From assembly GCA_041651315.1 (NCBI GenBank), contig JBAZJM010000246.1, forward strand, positions 1 to 7,080: a DNA stretch of 7,080 bases. The letters are read 5' to 3'. This stretch comes from CAITYL01 sp041651315 (GTDB taxonomy: Bacteria > Verrucomicrobiota > Lentisphaeria > Oligosphaerales > CAITYL01). A program made the translations under genes and the position numbers. The notes below the pieces were generated by a model. The model was not told where the DNA came from. It did no database searches and saw only the letters and a list, made by a program, of their open reading frames with translations. Positions 1 to 5,415 of the stretch are shown in pieces; positions within the stretch are counted from its first letter, which is position 1; every line of letters starts with the position of its first letter.

Positions 1-25
1 AGGTTTGCGAGTAAGGAGAAATAAA

Positions 26-131
26 GGGCTGAAAGCCCGCTTCATGAAACGCCCCTTCAGGGCTGAAACATTATCTTTTTCTTTTCCTGGGGCGTTGCCC
101 CAGGCTGGTATGAAGGCGCGCCGTTGGCGCT
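26..131. repeat. Cluster of short GC-rich palindromes (intergenic)
   Basis: Non-coding stretch with four short hairpins in a row. GGGCT/AGCCC is at 26-38 with a GAA loop. GCCC/GGGC is at 51-63. A perfect 8-bp stem CCTGGGGC/GCCCCAGG lies at 86-104 with loop GTT. GCGCC/GGCGC lies at 118-130, also with loop GTT. The stretch CTGGTATGAA (105-114) recurs in part at 4993-5002, and ATGAAGGCGCGCCG (110-123) recurs exactly at 4781-4794, so this is part of a dispersed repeat family. An open frame runs through it, but the translated peptide is low-complexity and reappears wherever the repeat does, so I do not call a gene. Confidence 0.7.
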
Positions 132-153
132 CAAAAACGGCTTACCCTGATGG

Positions 154-205
154 CTGTGGGGCTGAAGCCCCTGCCTATTGTCATTCAGTCCCTTCGGGAC
201 GAAAC
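154..205 (+). repeat. Palindromic repeat family A, copy 1
   Basis: Two hairpins joined by a conserved linker. GGGGCT/AGCCCC is at 158-171, and GTCCC/GGGAC is at 188-200 with loop TTC, followed by GAAA. The linker reads CTGCCTATTGTCATTCA. The same unit appears inverted at 3591-3642 with almost no change, again in forward orientation at 3781-3834 with a diverged linker, and as a half copy at 4884-4912. Stems are conserved while loops vary, which suggests that structure matters. It resembles REP-type extragenic palindromes, but I cannot name a described family. Confidence 0.75.
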
Positions 206-247
206 CGCCCCCAAACCCCGTACTTGTGCCAAACCCCAGAGACGGCT

Positions 248-280
248 CCGCCGCCCAATCACGGCGGCATGCCATGCCGC
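248..280. repeat. Pair of overlapping hairpins
   Basis: CCGCCG (248-253) pairs with CGGCGG (262-267). Overlapping it, GCGGCAT (264-270) pairs perfectly with ATGCCGC (274-280) around loop GCC. The two stems share bases, so only one can form at a time. The following 12 bases, ACTCCAGGGCGC (281-292), recur exactly at 5098-5109, linking this patch to the spacer repeats further along. No gene is supported here. Confidence 0.5.
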
Positions 281-360
281 ACTCCAGGGCGCGGGGCGCG
301 TCCGAATCCCATCCGTCATCCGGACGTTATACCGCGGTAGGCTGATTTCGTGTCTTTTTC

Positions 361-441
361 CTGTAGGAACGTGGTTGCACCACGTTGTGCGACTCTGCCG
401 TGAGGGCGCGTCACACACGGGCGACACGCCCGTGCCTACAG
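361..441. repeat. Bipartite BIME-like inverted repeat element
   Basis: An 81-bp element bounded by CTGTAGG (361-367) and its exact complement CCTACAG (435-441). Each half carries a 7-bp hairpin: AACGTGG/CCACGTT (368-386, loop TTGCA) and CACGGGC/GCCCGTG (416-434, loop GACAC). When the right half is reverse-complemented it aligns with the left half for about 33 bases, with scattered substitutions. The element is therefore two diverged copies of one unit in head-to-head orientation. That arrangement is known from BIMEs built of REP units, which RAYT transposases (TnpA_REP) can mobilise. It sits about 55 bp upstream of the AraC-family gene. Confidence 0.7.
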
Positions 442-496
442 AAATGCCATTAAATTAAAACTTTCACCGGCTAACACGGTATAAACAACAACTCCC

Positions 497-1327
497 ATGC
501 CCATCTCAAAGTTTTATTACAACCGGGACGTCCCGCCCACGGACAGCTTTTGCATCCTGAACCTGGGCATTCACGAAACCATGGCGCCGGGCATCGTCCG
601 CCACGGCGGCAAAGGGTTTCCCTTCCTGTTCATGTTTTTTCATGACCAGGCCTGGCTCAACCGGCAGCACCCGGCGGAGCAGGAGGCCACCGGCGGACTG
701 ATCATTTGGAAGCCGGACACGCTTCACGACTACGGCAATCCCGGCCGTTCCTGGGATCATTCCTGGATGGTGGCGCGCGGCGACGCCATTGCCCATGCCG
801 CCGCCCGGCATCAACTGCCCTTGAACCAACTGCTCGTCTTCAAGGCGGAAAAACTGTTCGTCCACTATCTGCGGATGATCTACGACGAACTGCGAAAACA
901 GCGGTGCCAGGACGGCTACCTGCTGGAGGGGATCGTCACGCTGTGGCTGTACGAACTGGCCCGCGCCTACCGCCACGGGCAGGCGCAAATCCCGGACCCG
1001 CTCCTGGCGGCGGAAGCGTTCATCCGGAAGCACTTCAACCAACCGCTGACCCTGCCGGACATCGCCCGGGTGGCCGCGCTGTCGGTGCCGCGGTTCATGG
1101 TCGTGTTCAAGCAGTTCTACGGGGAACCGCCGGTCCACTTCCTCATCCGCACCCGTTTGCAGCGGGCGGCGCAACTGTTGGAATACAACCATCTGCCGAT
1201 CAAACAGATCGCGCAGGAGGTCGGCTTTGGCGACCCCTTGTATTTCTCCCGCCAGTTCAAGGCCGCTTACGGACAGTCCCCCAAACAATTCCGGCAGGAG
1301 CGGAACCCCCCGTTCAAGGAACCATGA
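497..1327 (+). CDS. AraC-family transcriptional regulator
   Basis: A 276-residue cytoplasmic DNA-binding regulator, probably sensing a sugar or related small molecule. Residues about 18-160 form the N-terminal sensor part. It is rich in aromatic residues and His, with the stretch LIIWKPDTLHDYG at 68-80 as expected for a cupin-like AraC ligand domain. Residues about 168-268 are the double helix-turn-helix domain: the first helix-turn-helix at about 185-205 (LTLPDIARVAALS), the second at about 234-255 (PIKQIAQEVGFGDPLYFSRQFK minus its ends), and the signature GQSPKQFR at 259-266. The length is normal for the family. The ATG at 497 lacks a clear Shine-Dalgarno; TATAAA at 480-485 could be a promoter element but lies very close to the start. 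The gene stands alone, preceded by repeats and convergent with the oxidoreductase at 1605-2759, which is a plausible but unproven target. The inducer is unknown. Confidence 0.92.
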   Translation: MPISKFYYNRDVPPTDSFCILNLGIHETMAPGIVRHGGKGFPFLFMFFHDQAWLNRQHPAEQEATGGLIIWKPDTLHDYGNPGRSWDHSWMVARGDAIAHAAARHQLPLNQLLVFKAEKLFVHYLRMIYDELRKQRCQDGYLLEGIVTLWLYELARAYRHGQAQIPDPLLAAEAFIRKHFNQPLTLPDIARVAALSVPRFMVVFKQFYGEPPVHFLIRTRLQRAAQLLEYNHLPIKQIAQEVGFGDPLYFSRQFKAAYGQSPKQFRQERNPPFKEP

Positions 1328-1359
1328 GCGTTCCGTCGGCTGCGCGGCTGACAGACCAT

Positions 1360-1559
1360 GTTGGGGCCACCCTTTTGGAAAAGGGTGATCCCCAAAACCC
1401 CTTCCCAAAACTTTTGTATCTTTTTGCGGATTCCGCAGGCCGCCCCTACCGCCCCAATCGTGGCCCGTCGCTCAAGATGGCCTGCGGAATCCGCAAAAGG
1501 CACAAAGAGGTTTGGCGGAGGGCTTGGGAACCGCCTTTCCTCAAAAGGGGGTTCCCAAC
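1360..1559. repeat. 200-bp three-hairpin inverted-repeat (MITE-like) element
   Basis: This element fills the gap between two convergent genes. Its core is a perfect 20-bp inverted repeat, TTTTGCGGATTCCGCAGGCC at 1422-1441 and its complement at 1479-1498, around a 37-bp spacer. Outside the core the two sides still align imperfectly to the ends (GTTGGGG at 1360, CCCAAC ending at 1559). Each flank folds on its own. On the left, TTGGGG (1361-1366) pairs with CCCCAA (1390-1395) and ACCCTTTT with AAAAGGGT inside. On the right, TTGGGAACC (1524-1532) pairs with GGTTCCCAA (1550-1558) and CCTTT with AAAGG inside. There is no coding capacity for a transposase. It may be a non-autonomous mobile element and/or a bidirectional terminator. 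I see no clear target-site duplication. Confidence 0.75.
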
Positions 1560-1604
1560 CTGGCGGCGCAACTCATGGTGTTGGTCGCCAGCCGCGGCGG
1601 GCGG

Positions 1605-2759
1605 TCATCCCTGCCAGTCGATGGGGGGGACGTCCATGGGGACGCCGCCCGCGCGCAGGGATGCCGTGGCCTGGCAGCCGGCGGCCACCGACATCCGCGC
1701 CGCCTCCGGCGTGGCCGTGGTGGGGCCGCCGTTTTGGGCGAAGTCCAGAAATTCCTGGACGATCACCGCGTCCGCGCCGCCATGGCCGCTGGTGGGGTCA
1801 ATCGGGTCGCCGCGGAACACCTCATCGCCAATGATCCGGTAGCCGTCCTTGCGCCGGTTCCAGACGAAGATGGGGTCGTCGGGGCCGTCGCCGAGGTTTT
1901 CCAGCCGCCCGGCGTCGCCGATCACCGTGTAGTTCCGGCAGCAGTCGGGGGTGAAGTGGCACTGCAGATAGGCGCCCTGCACGCCGTTGGCCATCTGCAT
2001 CAGCATCATGTTCTGGTCTTCCACATCCATCACGGGATTGAAGCCGGAGAGCTTGGCCGGCGGCCAGTGGGCAGTGTTCCACCAGCTGGCCATGTCCTTC
2101 TTGTCGATGGCCGGATCGGCGCGCCGCGGCAGGCCGCCGTACACCGCCAGGCTGCCGAAGGCGGTGACCCGCTGGCTGTGGCTGTTGGCCAGCCAGTGCA
2201 TGACGTCGATGTCGTGCGCCCCCTTCTGCAGCAGCAGCCCCGTGCTGCAGCGCCGGTCGGCGTGCCAGTCGCGGAAATAAGCGTCGCCGCCGTAGGAGAT
2301 GAAGTGGCGGCACCAGATGGTCTTGACGTTGCCGATGGCGCCGTCCTCAATCAGTTTCTTCATCTTCCGGATGATGGTCATGTAACGCATGTTGTGGCCG
2401 ATAAACAGCCGCGCCTGATGTTTTTTGGCGGTGCGCAGGATGCGGTCGCAGCCGGCGATGGTGATCGCCATCGGCTTCTCCAGATAGACCGCCAGCCCGC
2501 GTTCCAGTGCCGCCACCGCATGCTCCTCGTGCAGCCAGTCAGGGGTGGTGATGAACACCGCATCCGCGCCGGCCGCCAGCACTTCGCGCCAGTCCTGGGT
2601 CGTCAGCACGTCCGGACCGTACCAGTCCCGGCACTGCTCCAGGATCACCGGGTCCAGGTCACAGCAGGCCGTCACGCGGCAGCCGGCCGCCGGTTGGTGC
2701 GCATGTTTGGCCAGCGTGCCGCGTCCGCCGGCGCCGATCACTCCGATCTTGAGGCTCAT
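1605..2759 (-). CDS. Gfo/Idh/MocA-family NAD(P)-dependent oxidoreductase
   Basis: A 384-residue cytoplasmic dehydrogenase, probably acting on a sugar, polyol or related compound; the substrate cannot be assigned. Residues 1-125 form the Rossmann nucleotide-binding domain, with the glycine-rich loop GAGGRG at 9-14, an acidic stretch CCDLDP at 32-37 after the second strand, and the family hallmark EKP at 94-96. The C-terminal half is the alpha/beta substrate domain. It contains KGAHDIDVMHWL at 179-190, where Lys179, His182 and Asp185 match the usual catalytic-site pattern. No Tat or Sec signal is present, unlike many relatives in these phyla. I chose the ATG at 2759. A longer TTG-initiated reading to 2783 would place the Shine-Dalgarno-like AAGGAG inside the coding region. 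The gene is divergent from the exported-protein gene at 3042 and convergent with the AraC-family gene. Confidence 0.9.
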   Translation of the reverse strand: MSLKIGVIGAGGRGTLAKHAHQPAAGCRVTACCDLDPVILEQCRDWYGPDVLTTQDWREVLAAGADAVFITTPDWLHEEHAVAALERGLAVYLEKPMAITIAGCDRILRTAKKHQARLFIGHNMRYMTIIRKMKKLIEDGAIGNVKTIWCRHFISYGGDAYFRDWHADRRCSTGLLLQKGAHDIDVMHWLANSHSQRVTAFGSLAVYGGLPRRADPAIDKKDMASWWNTAHWPPAKLSGFNPVMDVEDQNMMLMQMANGVQGAYLQCHFTPDCCRNYTVIGDAGRLENLGDGPDDPIFVWNRRKDGYRIIGDEVFRGDPIDPTSGHGGADAVIVQEFLDFAQNGGPTTATPEAARMSVAAGCQATASLRAGGVPMDVPPIDWQG

Positions 2760-2772
2760 GGGCTGTCCAATG

Positions 2773-2778
2773 CTCCTT
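2773..2778 (-). promoter_or_regulatory. Ribosome binding site for the Gfo/Idh/MocA gene
   Basis: On the minus strand AAGGAG lies 13 bases before the ATG at 2759. The spacing is longer than the usual 5-9 bases, but this is the only good Shine-Dalgarno match near any possible start. It argues against the upstream TTG at 2783, which sits before the site. Confidence 0.5.
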
Positions 2779-2828
2779 GACAAGCACCCGCATGCTAACG
2801 CGGATGAATCAATTGTTGATAAACCTGG

Positions 2829-2882
2829 CTGTTTCGCAACAGCGTGCCGATGCTTTCTTCGTATCAGATATTGTTCAACAAT
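2829..2882. promoter_or_regulatory. Candidate operator palindromes upstream of the oxidoreductase
   Basis: Two TTGTT/AACAA-type dyads occur in the AT-richer part of the divergent spacer. ATTGTTCAACAAT at 2870-2882 is a perfect 6+1+6 palindrome, and CTGTT/AACAG at 2829-2842 has a 4-base gap. A related half, ATTGTTGAT, is at 2812-2820. The spacing and repetition look like binding sites for a dimeric repressor or an activator, but no regulator can be assigned. They lie within the likely 5' untranslated region or promoter of the minus-strand gene. Confidence 0.4.
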
Positions 2883-2887
2883 GCCAT

Positions 2888-2982
2888 ACTATACCGCATA
2901 ATCGAAAAGGCGGGAAACCGGCCCCGCCGCACGGTTCAAAGTAGCGGCGTCGATGGTTGGTTCGGCGGTGGTGCGGTATAGT
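2888..2982. promoter_or_regulatory. Inverted TATAGT-containing repeat, possible divergent promoters
   Basis: ACTATACCGCA at 2888-2898 is exactly complementary to TGCGGTATAGT at 2972-2982, and CCAT just outside each arm extends the match with one extra base. Each arm contains TATAGT, a plausible -10 hexamer. The left one points toward the oxidoreductase (minus strand) and the right one toward the exported-protein gene (plus strand). Convincing -35 boxes at 16-18 bases are not seen, so an activator-dependent promoter pair or a looped operator pair is possible. The arms' centres are 84 bp apart, about eight helical turns. Confidence 0.4.
2909..2928 (-). terminator. Possible minus-strand intrinsic terminator-like hairpin
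   Basis: GGCGGG (2909-2914) pairs with CCCGCC (2923-2928). Read on the minus strand the stem is followed by TTTT. The stem is short (6 bp) and the U-tract weak, and no minus-strand gene lies upstream of it in this window. It could block antisense transcription or be a chance structure. Confidence 0.2.
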
Positions 2983-3041
2983 CATGGCTGTAGATTGAAA
3001 ATCGGTGTCGTGATTGTCTTCAGCCTGCCGCAGAGGTGCCG

Positions 3042-3479
3042 GTGAACATCCTCATGGCCATGGGACGGTTGGGCTTGGGCGGCGCGCTCGTGTTCGCCGC
3101 CTGGGGCCAGGGCATTGGCGCGGAGGACACCCGGCCGCTGCCCAAAAGCTGGAAGGCGCCGGCGGTGATCGTCGGACCCAACGGCACGACCACCGTCCGG
3201 CCGCCATCGCCGAACCTGGAGATGCGCGCCCTGGGCAGCGGCCTTGAAGTGCGCAGCGTGACGACACATCCGCGCTACGACGAGGAGCTGCAGCCGCTGG
3301 ACAAGAGCTGCTGGGTGCTGACCGACAAGGGGACAACGCTGAAGATTGTGCCGGACCGCCTGGTCACGATCGGCAAGGACCGCTGGAAACCGCTGGGGCG
3401 GACCGGGGAGGGGGTCTTGCTCCGCAACACCCGCACCGACCGGCGTGCGGTCCTGCCCTTTGCCGACCCGCCTCGTTGA
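3042..3479 (+). CDS. Small predicted exported protein, unknown family
   Basis: A 145-residue protein that I do not recognise. The N-terminus looks like a Sec signal peptide: a short basic start (MNILMAMGR), a hydrophobic run of Leu, Gly, Ala and Val, and a likely cleavage after GIGA just before EDTRPL. The mature part is hydrophilic, Pro- and Arg-rich, with a single Cys (in KSCWVL) and no membrane segment. Its C-terminal half (KGTTLKIVPDRLVTIGKDRW onward) looks like a compact beta-rich region. I chose the GTG at 3042 because AGAGG at 3032-3036 lies five bases upstream; GTG 3036 and ATG 3054 are alternatives. Third codon positions are strongly G/C, which supports this frame over the long antisense frame. 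It is divergent from the oxidoreductase and is followed by repeats. Confidence 0.6.
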   Translation: MNILMAMGRLGLGGALVFAAWGQGIGAEDTRPLPKSWKAPAVIVGPNGTTTVRPPSPNLEMRALGSGLEVRSVTTHPRYDEELQPLDKSCWVLTDKGTTLKIVPDRLVTIGKDRWKPLGRTGEGVLLRNTRTDRRAVLPFADPPR

Positions 3480-3490
3480 TTCCGATATTT

Positions 3491-3519
3491 TGAACAGAAG
3501 ATCGCGAAGGCAGCGAAGG
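3491..3519 (+). repeat. 29-bp diverged direct repeat (copy 1; copy 2 at 4908-4936)
   Basis: This 29-base stretch, beginning TGAACAGAA and ending AGCGAAGG, matches 4908-4936 at 24 of 29 positions. All five differences are transitions. Copy 2 directly follows a family A half element, whereas copy 1 lies about 70 bp upstream of a full inverted family A element. It is probably another module of the same dispersed intergenic repeats. No coding role is seen. Confidence 0.55.
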
Positions 3520-3590
3520 ACATCCACACACAACCGTTGCCAGTTAAGTTTTAAGCCTTTTGGATGACGATTTTTCGTGGGGTATGGCGG

Positions 3591-3834
3591 ATTTCGTCCC
3601 GGAGGGACTGAATGACAATAGGCAGGGGCTTCAGCCCCTGTTCCAAAAAATGAAACGATGGCGTGCCGTAGGTACGCCGCGACCTGAAAACGCAAGCATC
3701 CATGGCCATTTATCCCTCCCTGATGCCTGTCCGGTCTGGCCCTCCGCGTACCTACGGCACGCGAAATTTTGGGCTTGGCAAAACAGGGGCTGAAGCCCCT
3801 GCCTATTCCCGCCCCGTCCCGCTGGGACGGAAAA
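3591..3834. repeat. Nested inverted-repeat cluster (families A and B)
   Basis: The order is A, B, spacer, B-inverted, A-inverted. The left A (3591-3642) holds GTCCC/GGGAC (3596-3608, loop GGA) and CAGGGGCT/AGCCCCTG (3623-3640). The left B is the semi-palindrome GCGTGCCGTAGGTACGC at 3661-3677, and its exact complement is at 3746-3762. The right A (3781-3834) holds CAGGGGCT/AGCCCCTG (3784-3801) and CCGTCCC/GGGACGG (3814-3830, loop GCT). The whole could fold as one long hairpin about 240 bases in length or as six small ones. Open frames through it encode the same recurring peptide (GAEAPAY) as the repeat at 154-205, so they are not genes. Confidence 0.75.
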
Positions 3835-3895
3835 ATCAGCCAACTCAAGGCAACCCCAAGATACGCTCTGCCCCCCTTAACCTGATAGCGAGTTG

Positions 3896-4774
3896 ATGGA
3901 AATAAATTCATCCCAAGCTGTTGCGGCAAATGCGGACTCCGCACCGGGCTGGCCGGCCGGGACGACGGTGAGCGTGCTGGCGGAGGGGTTCCAGTTTCTC
4001 GAGGGCCCGGTTTGGTTTCCCGCCGCCGGCGGCCTGGTGTTCAGCGACATCCCGGCGGACCGGATGTGGCTGTGGACGCCTGGCGCCGGCTGCCGGATCT
4101 TCCGTGAACCCAGCAATCACGCCAACGGCAACACCGTGGACCGGCAGGGGCGGCTGCTCACCTGCGAGCACGGCGGCCGGCGCATCGTCCGCCGGGAAGC
4201 CGACGGTTCGCTCACCGTGCTGGCCGATCGCTACCGCGGCCGCCGCCTCAATTCGCCCAACGACATCGCCGTCGATGCCCTGGGCCGCATTTGGTTTTCC
4301 GACCCGCCCTACGGCATCCGGCCGGAGGAGCAGGAGCAGCCGGCCTGCTACCTGTTCCGCCTGGATCCCGACGGCGGCCTGGAGGCGGTGGCTGACGACT
4401 TCATCAAGCCCAACGGCCTCTGCTTCAGTCCCGACGGCACCGTCCTCTACGTCAGCGACACCGCCAACGAGCGCCATCACATTCGCCGCTTCCAAGTCGG
4501 GCCGGAGGGGCGGCTGGCCGGCGGCGAAGTGCTGCTGACCATCGCCCCCGGCAAGTCGGACGGCTTCCGGGTGGACCGGTTCGGGCGGATCTGGAGCTCG
4601 GCCGGCGACGGCGTGTGGGTGGTGAGCCCCGGCGGCGCCGTGCTGGCCCGGATCCCGGTGCCGGAAGCCCCCGCCAACCTCTGCTTCGGCGGCGGTCCGG
4701 CCGCGGACCGGCTGTTCATCACCGCCCGCACCCGGCTTTACGCGCTGGCCGTGGAACCCGGGGTTGGCCTGTAA
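3896..4774 (+). CDS. SMP-30/gluconolactonase-like lactonase
   Basis: A 292-residue six-bladed beta-propeller of the SMP-30/gluconolactonase/LRE-like family, which hydrolyses sugar lactones such as gluconolactone with a bound divalent metal. Family motifs appear in order: EGPVWFPAAGGLVFSDI at 36-52, NSPNDIAVDALGRIWFSDP at 119-137, KPNGLCFSPDGTVLYVSDT at 171-189, SDGFRVDRFGRIWSSAGDG at 221-239, and PANLCFGG at 259-266. Expected metal ligands are present: Glu36, Asn173 and Asp222, with Asn119/Asn122 near the site. There is no signal peptide, so it is probably cytoplasmic, and its length is normal. The ATG at 3896 is preceded by an in-frame TTG at 3893 and lacks a strong Shine-Dalgarno. It may act on the lactone product of a sugar dehydrogenase such as the nearby Gfo/Idh/MocA protein. 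The two genes are not co-transcribed, so this pairing is an inference. Confidence 0.88.
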   Translation: MEINSSQAVAANADSAPGWPAGTTVSVLAEGFQFLEGPVWFPAAGGLVFSDIPADRMWLWTPGAGCRIFREPSNHANGNTVDRQGRLLTCEHGGRRIVRREADGSLTVLADRYRGRRLNSPNDIAVDALGRIWFSDPPYGIRPEEQEQPACYLFRLDPDGGLEAVADDFIKPNGLCFSPDGTVLYVSDTANERHHIRRFQVGPEGRLAGGEVLLTIAPGKSDGFRVDRFGRIWSSAGDGVWVVSPGGAVLARIPVPEAPANLCFGGGPAADRLFITARTRLYALAVEPGVGL

Positions 4775-4834
4775 GCAATGATGAAGGCGCGCCGGTGCTT
4801 TATCCGCGCTAATCCCGCCCCCTGATCCTGGGAC

Positions 4835-5175
4835 CGCCGAGCCCCAGCTCGGCGCCTAGAGTTTGGCACAAATAGGGAACCTTTGGCGGATTTCGTCCCA
4901 TAGGGACTGAACAGAAAACCGCAAAGATAGCGAAGGCTGGATGGTCCTGAGGCGGCAGCCTCCCTGGGAGTGTCGGCGGCTTCGACGCCGCCCTGGTATG
5001 AATGACCGCTTACTGATGTGCGCGGCTCGGATGGCGGGGCTTTGGGGAGCGGCCGTCGCAGCCGGCCGATAGGAGGGCGGCGTGGGCACCCGCCGTCACT
5101 CCAGGGCGCCTGCCGGCGCGGGAAACAAAATCGTGGAATTCTGCCAAACTCCAGCCGCCGAGCCCCAGCTCGGCG
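4835..5175. repeat. Composite repeat region bounded by matching inverted hairpin ends
   Basis: An identical 20-bp hairpin, CGCCGAGCCCCAGCTCGGCG, lies at 4835-4854 and 5156-5175. Just inside each, separated by four bases, are GAGTTTGGCA (4859-4868) and its exact complement TGCCAAACTC (5142-5151), giving 34-base inverted termini around 273 bp. The interior holds a half copy of family A (4884-4912, GTCCC/GGGAC with loop ATA), the second 29-bp direct repeat (4908-4936), GAGGC/GCCTC (4949-4962), GGCGGC/GCCGCC (4975-4992), and GCGCC/GGCGC (5106-5119). No credible coding frame is seen. The bounded form resembles a non-autonomous mobile element or a composite built by repeat insertion. Confidence 0.6.
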
Positions 5176-5266
5176 CGAAGCCGGGACAAAACGCGCCAGC
5201 GTGATGCGACCGCAATCGGGCCACGGGGGGCACACGTCTGGAAATGAAACCGGCCGCGGATTTTTT

Positions 5267-5294
5267 TTGCATTTGCAGATGCCCATGATATATT
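5267..5294 (+). promoter_or_regulatory. Predicted promoter of the PEP-CTERM gene
   Basis: TTGCAT (5267-5272) and TATATT (5289-5294) are separated by 16 bases in a markedly AT-rich tract (about 5261-5320) within otherwise GC-rich DNA. The inferred start near 5301 would give a leader of roughly 115 bases before the ATG at 5416. A second possible -10, TATTAT, is at 5299-5304. Confidence 0.4.
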
Positions 5295-5401
5295 CGCTTA
5301 TTATGTCGGACATATTATTCAGCCTTCTGCTGGAGTCGTGTCCGTAAAGAATCCGCCCGTCAAGGGCACCAACCCCAAAACCACCACCAGACCCCGCAAC
5401 C

Positions 5402-5407
5402 AAGGAG
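5402..5407 (+). promoter_or_regulatory. Ribosome binding site deciding the PEP-CTERM start
   Basis: AAGGAG lies eight bases before the ATG at 5416. It fixes this start over the in-frame upstream GTG at 5338, which has no comparable site and would put a non-signal sequence ahead of the signal peptide. Confidence 0.75.
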
Positions 5408-5415
5408 ACCCCGAC

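Noticed and set aside
361..441. CRISPR-like reading of the repeated palindromes
   Set aside because: The repeats are inverted and irregularly spaced, with no array of equal spacers and no cas genes.
5..458. Overlapping open frames on both strands in the first 460 bases
   Set aside because: They run through palindromic repeats. The peptide GAEAPAY with CHSVP following it reappears wherever family A occurs (also antisense around 3600-3640 and forward near 3790), showing that these are repeat translations and not genes.
506..1408. Long antisense frame across the AraC-family gene
   Set aside because: A shadow of the plus-strand gene caused by GC-rich third positions; it shows no domain and no start signal.
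1512..2780. Long plus-strand frame across the oxidoreductase gene
   Set aside because: Antisense shadow. The minus strand encodes a complete Rossmann-fold protein with EKP and GAHDID motifs.
2982..3944. 320-codon open frame on the minus strand
   Set aside because: It spans the repeat cluster and lies antisense to the exported-protein gene, and its product is a mosaic of repeat-derived peptides. The plus-strand frame has the signal peptide, Shine-Dalgarno and third-position G/C bias.
5261..5268. T-run after CCGGCCGCGGA as an intrinsic terminator
   Set aside because: The GC palindromes before the T-run are too short to make a stable stem with a loop. The tract is better explained as part of the AT-rich promoter region of the PEP-CTERM gene.
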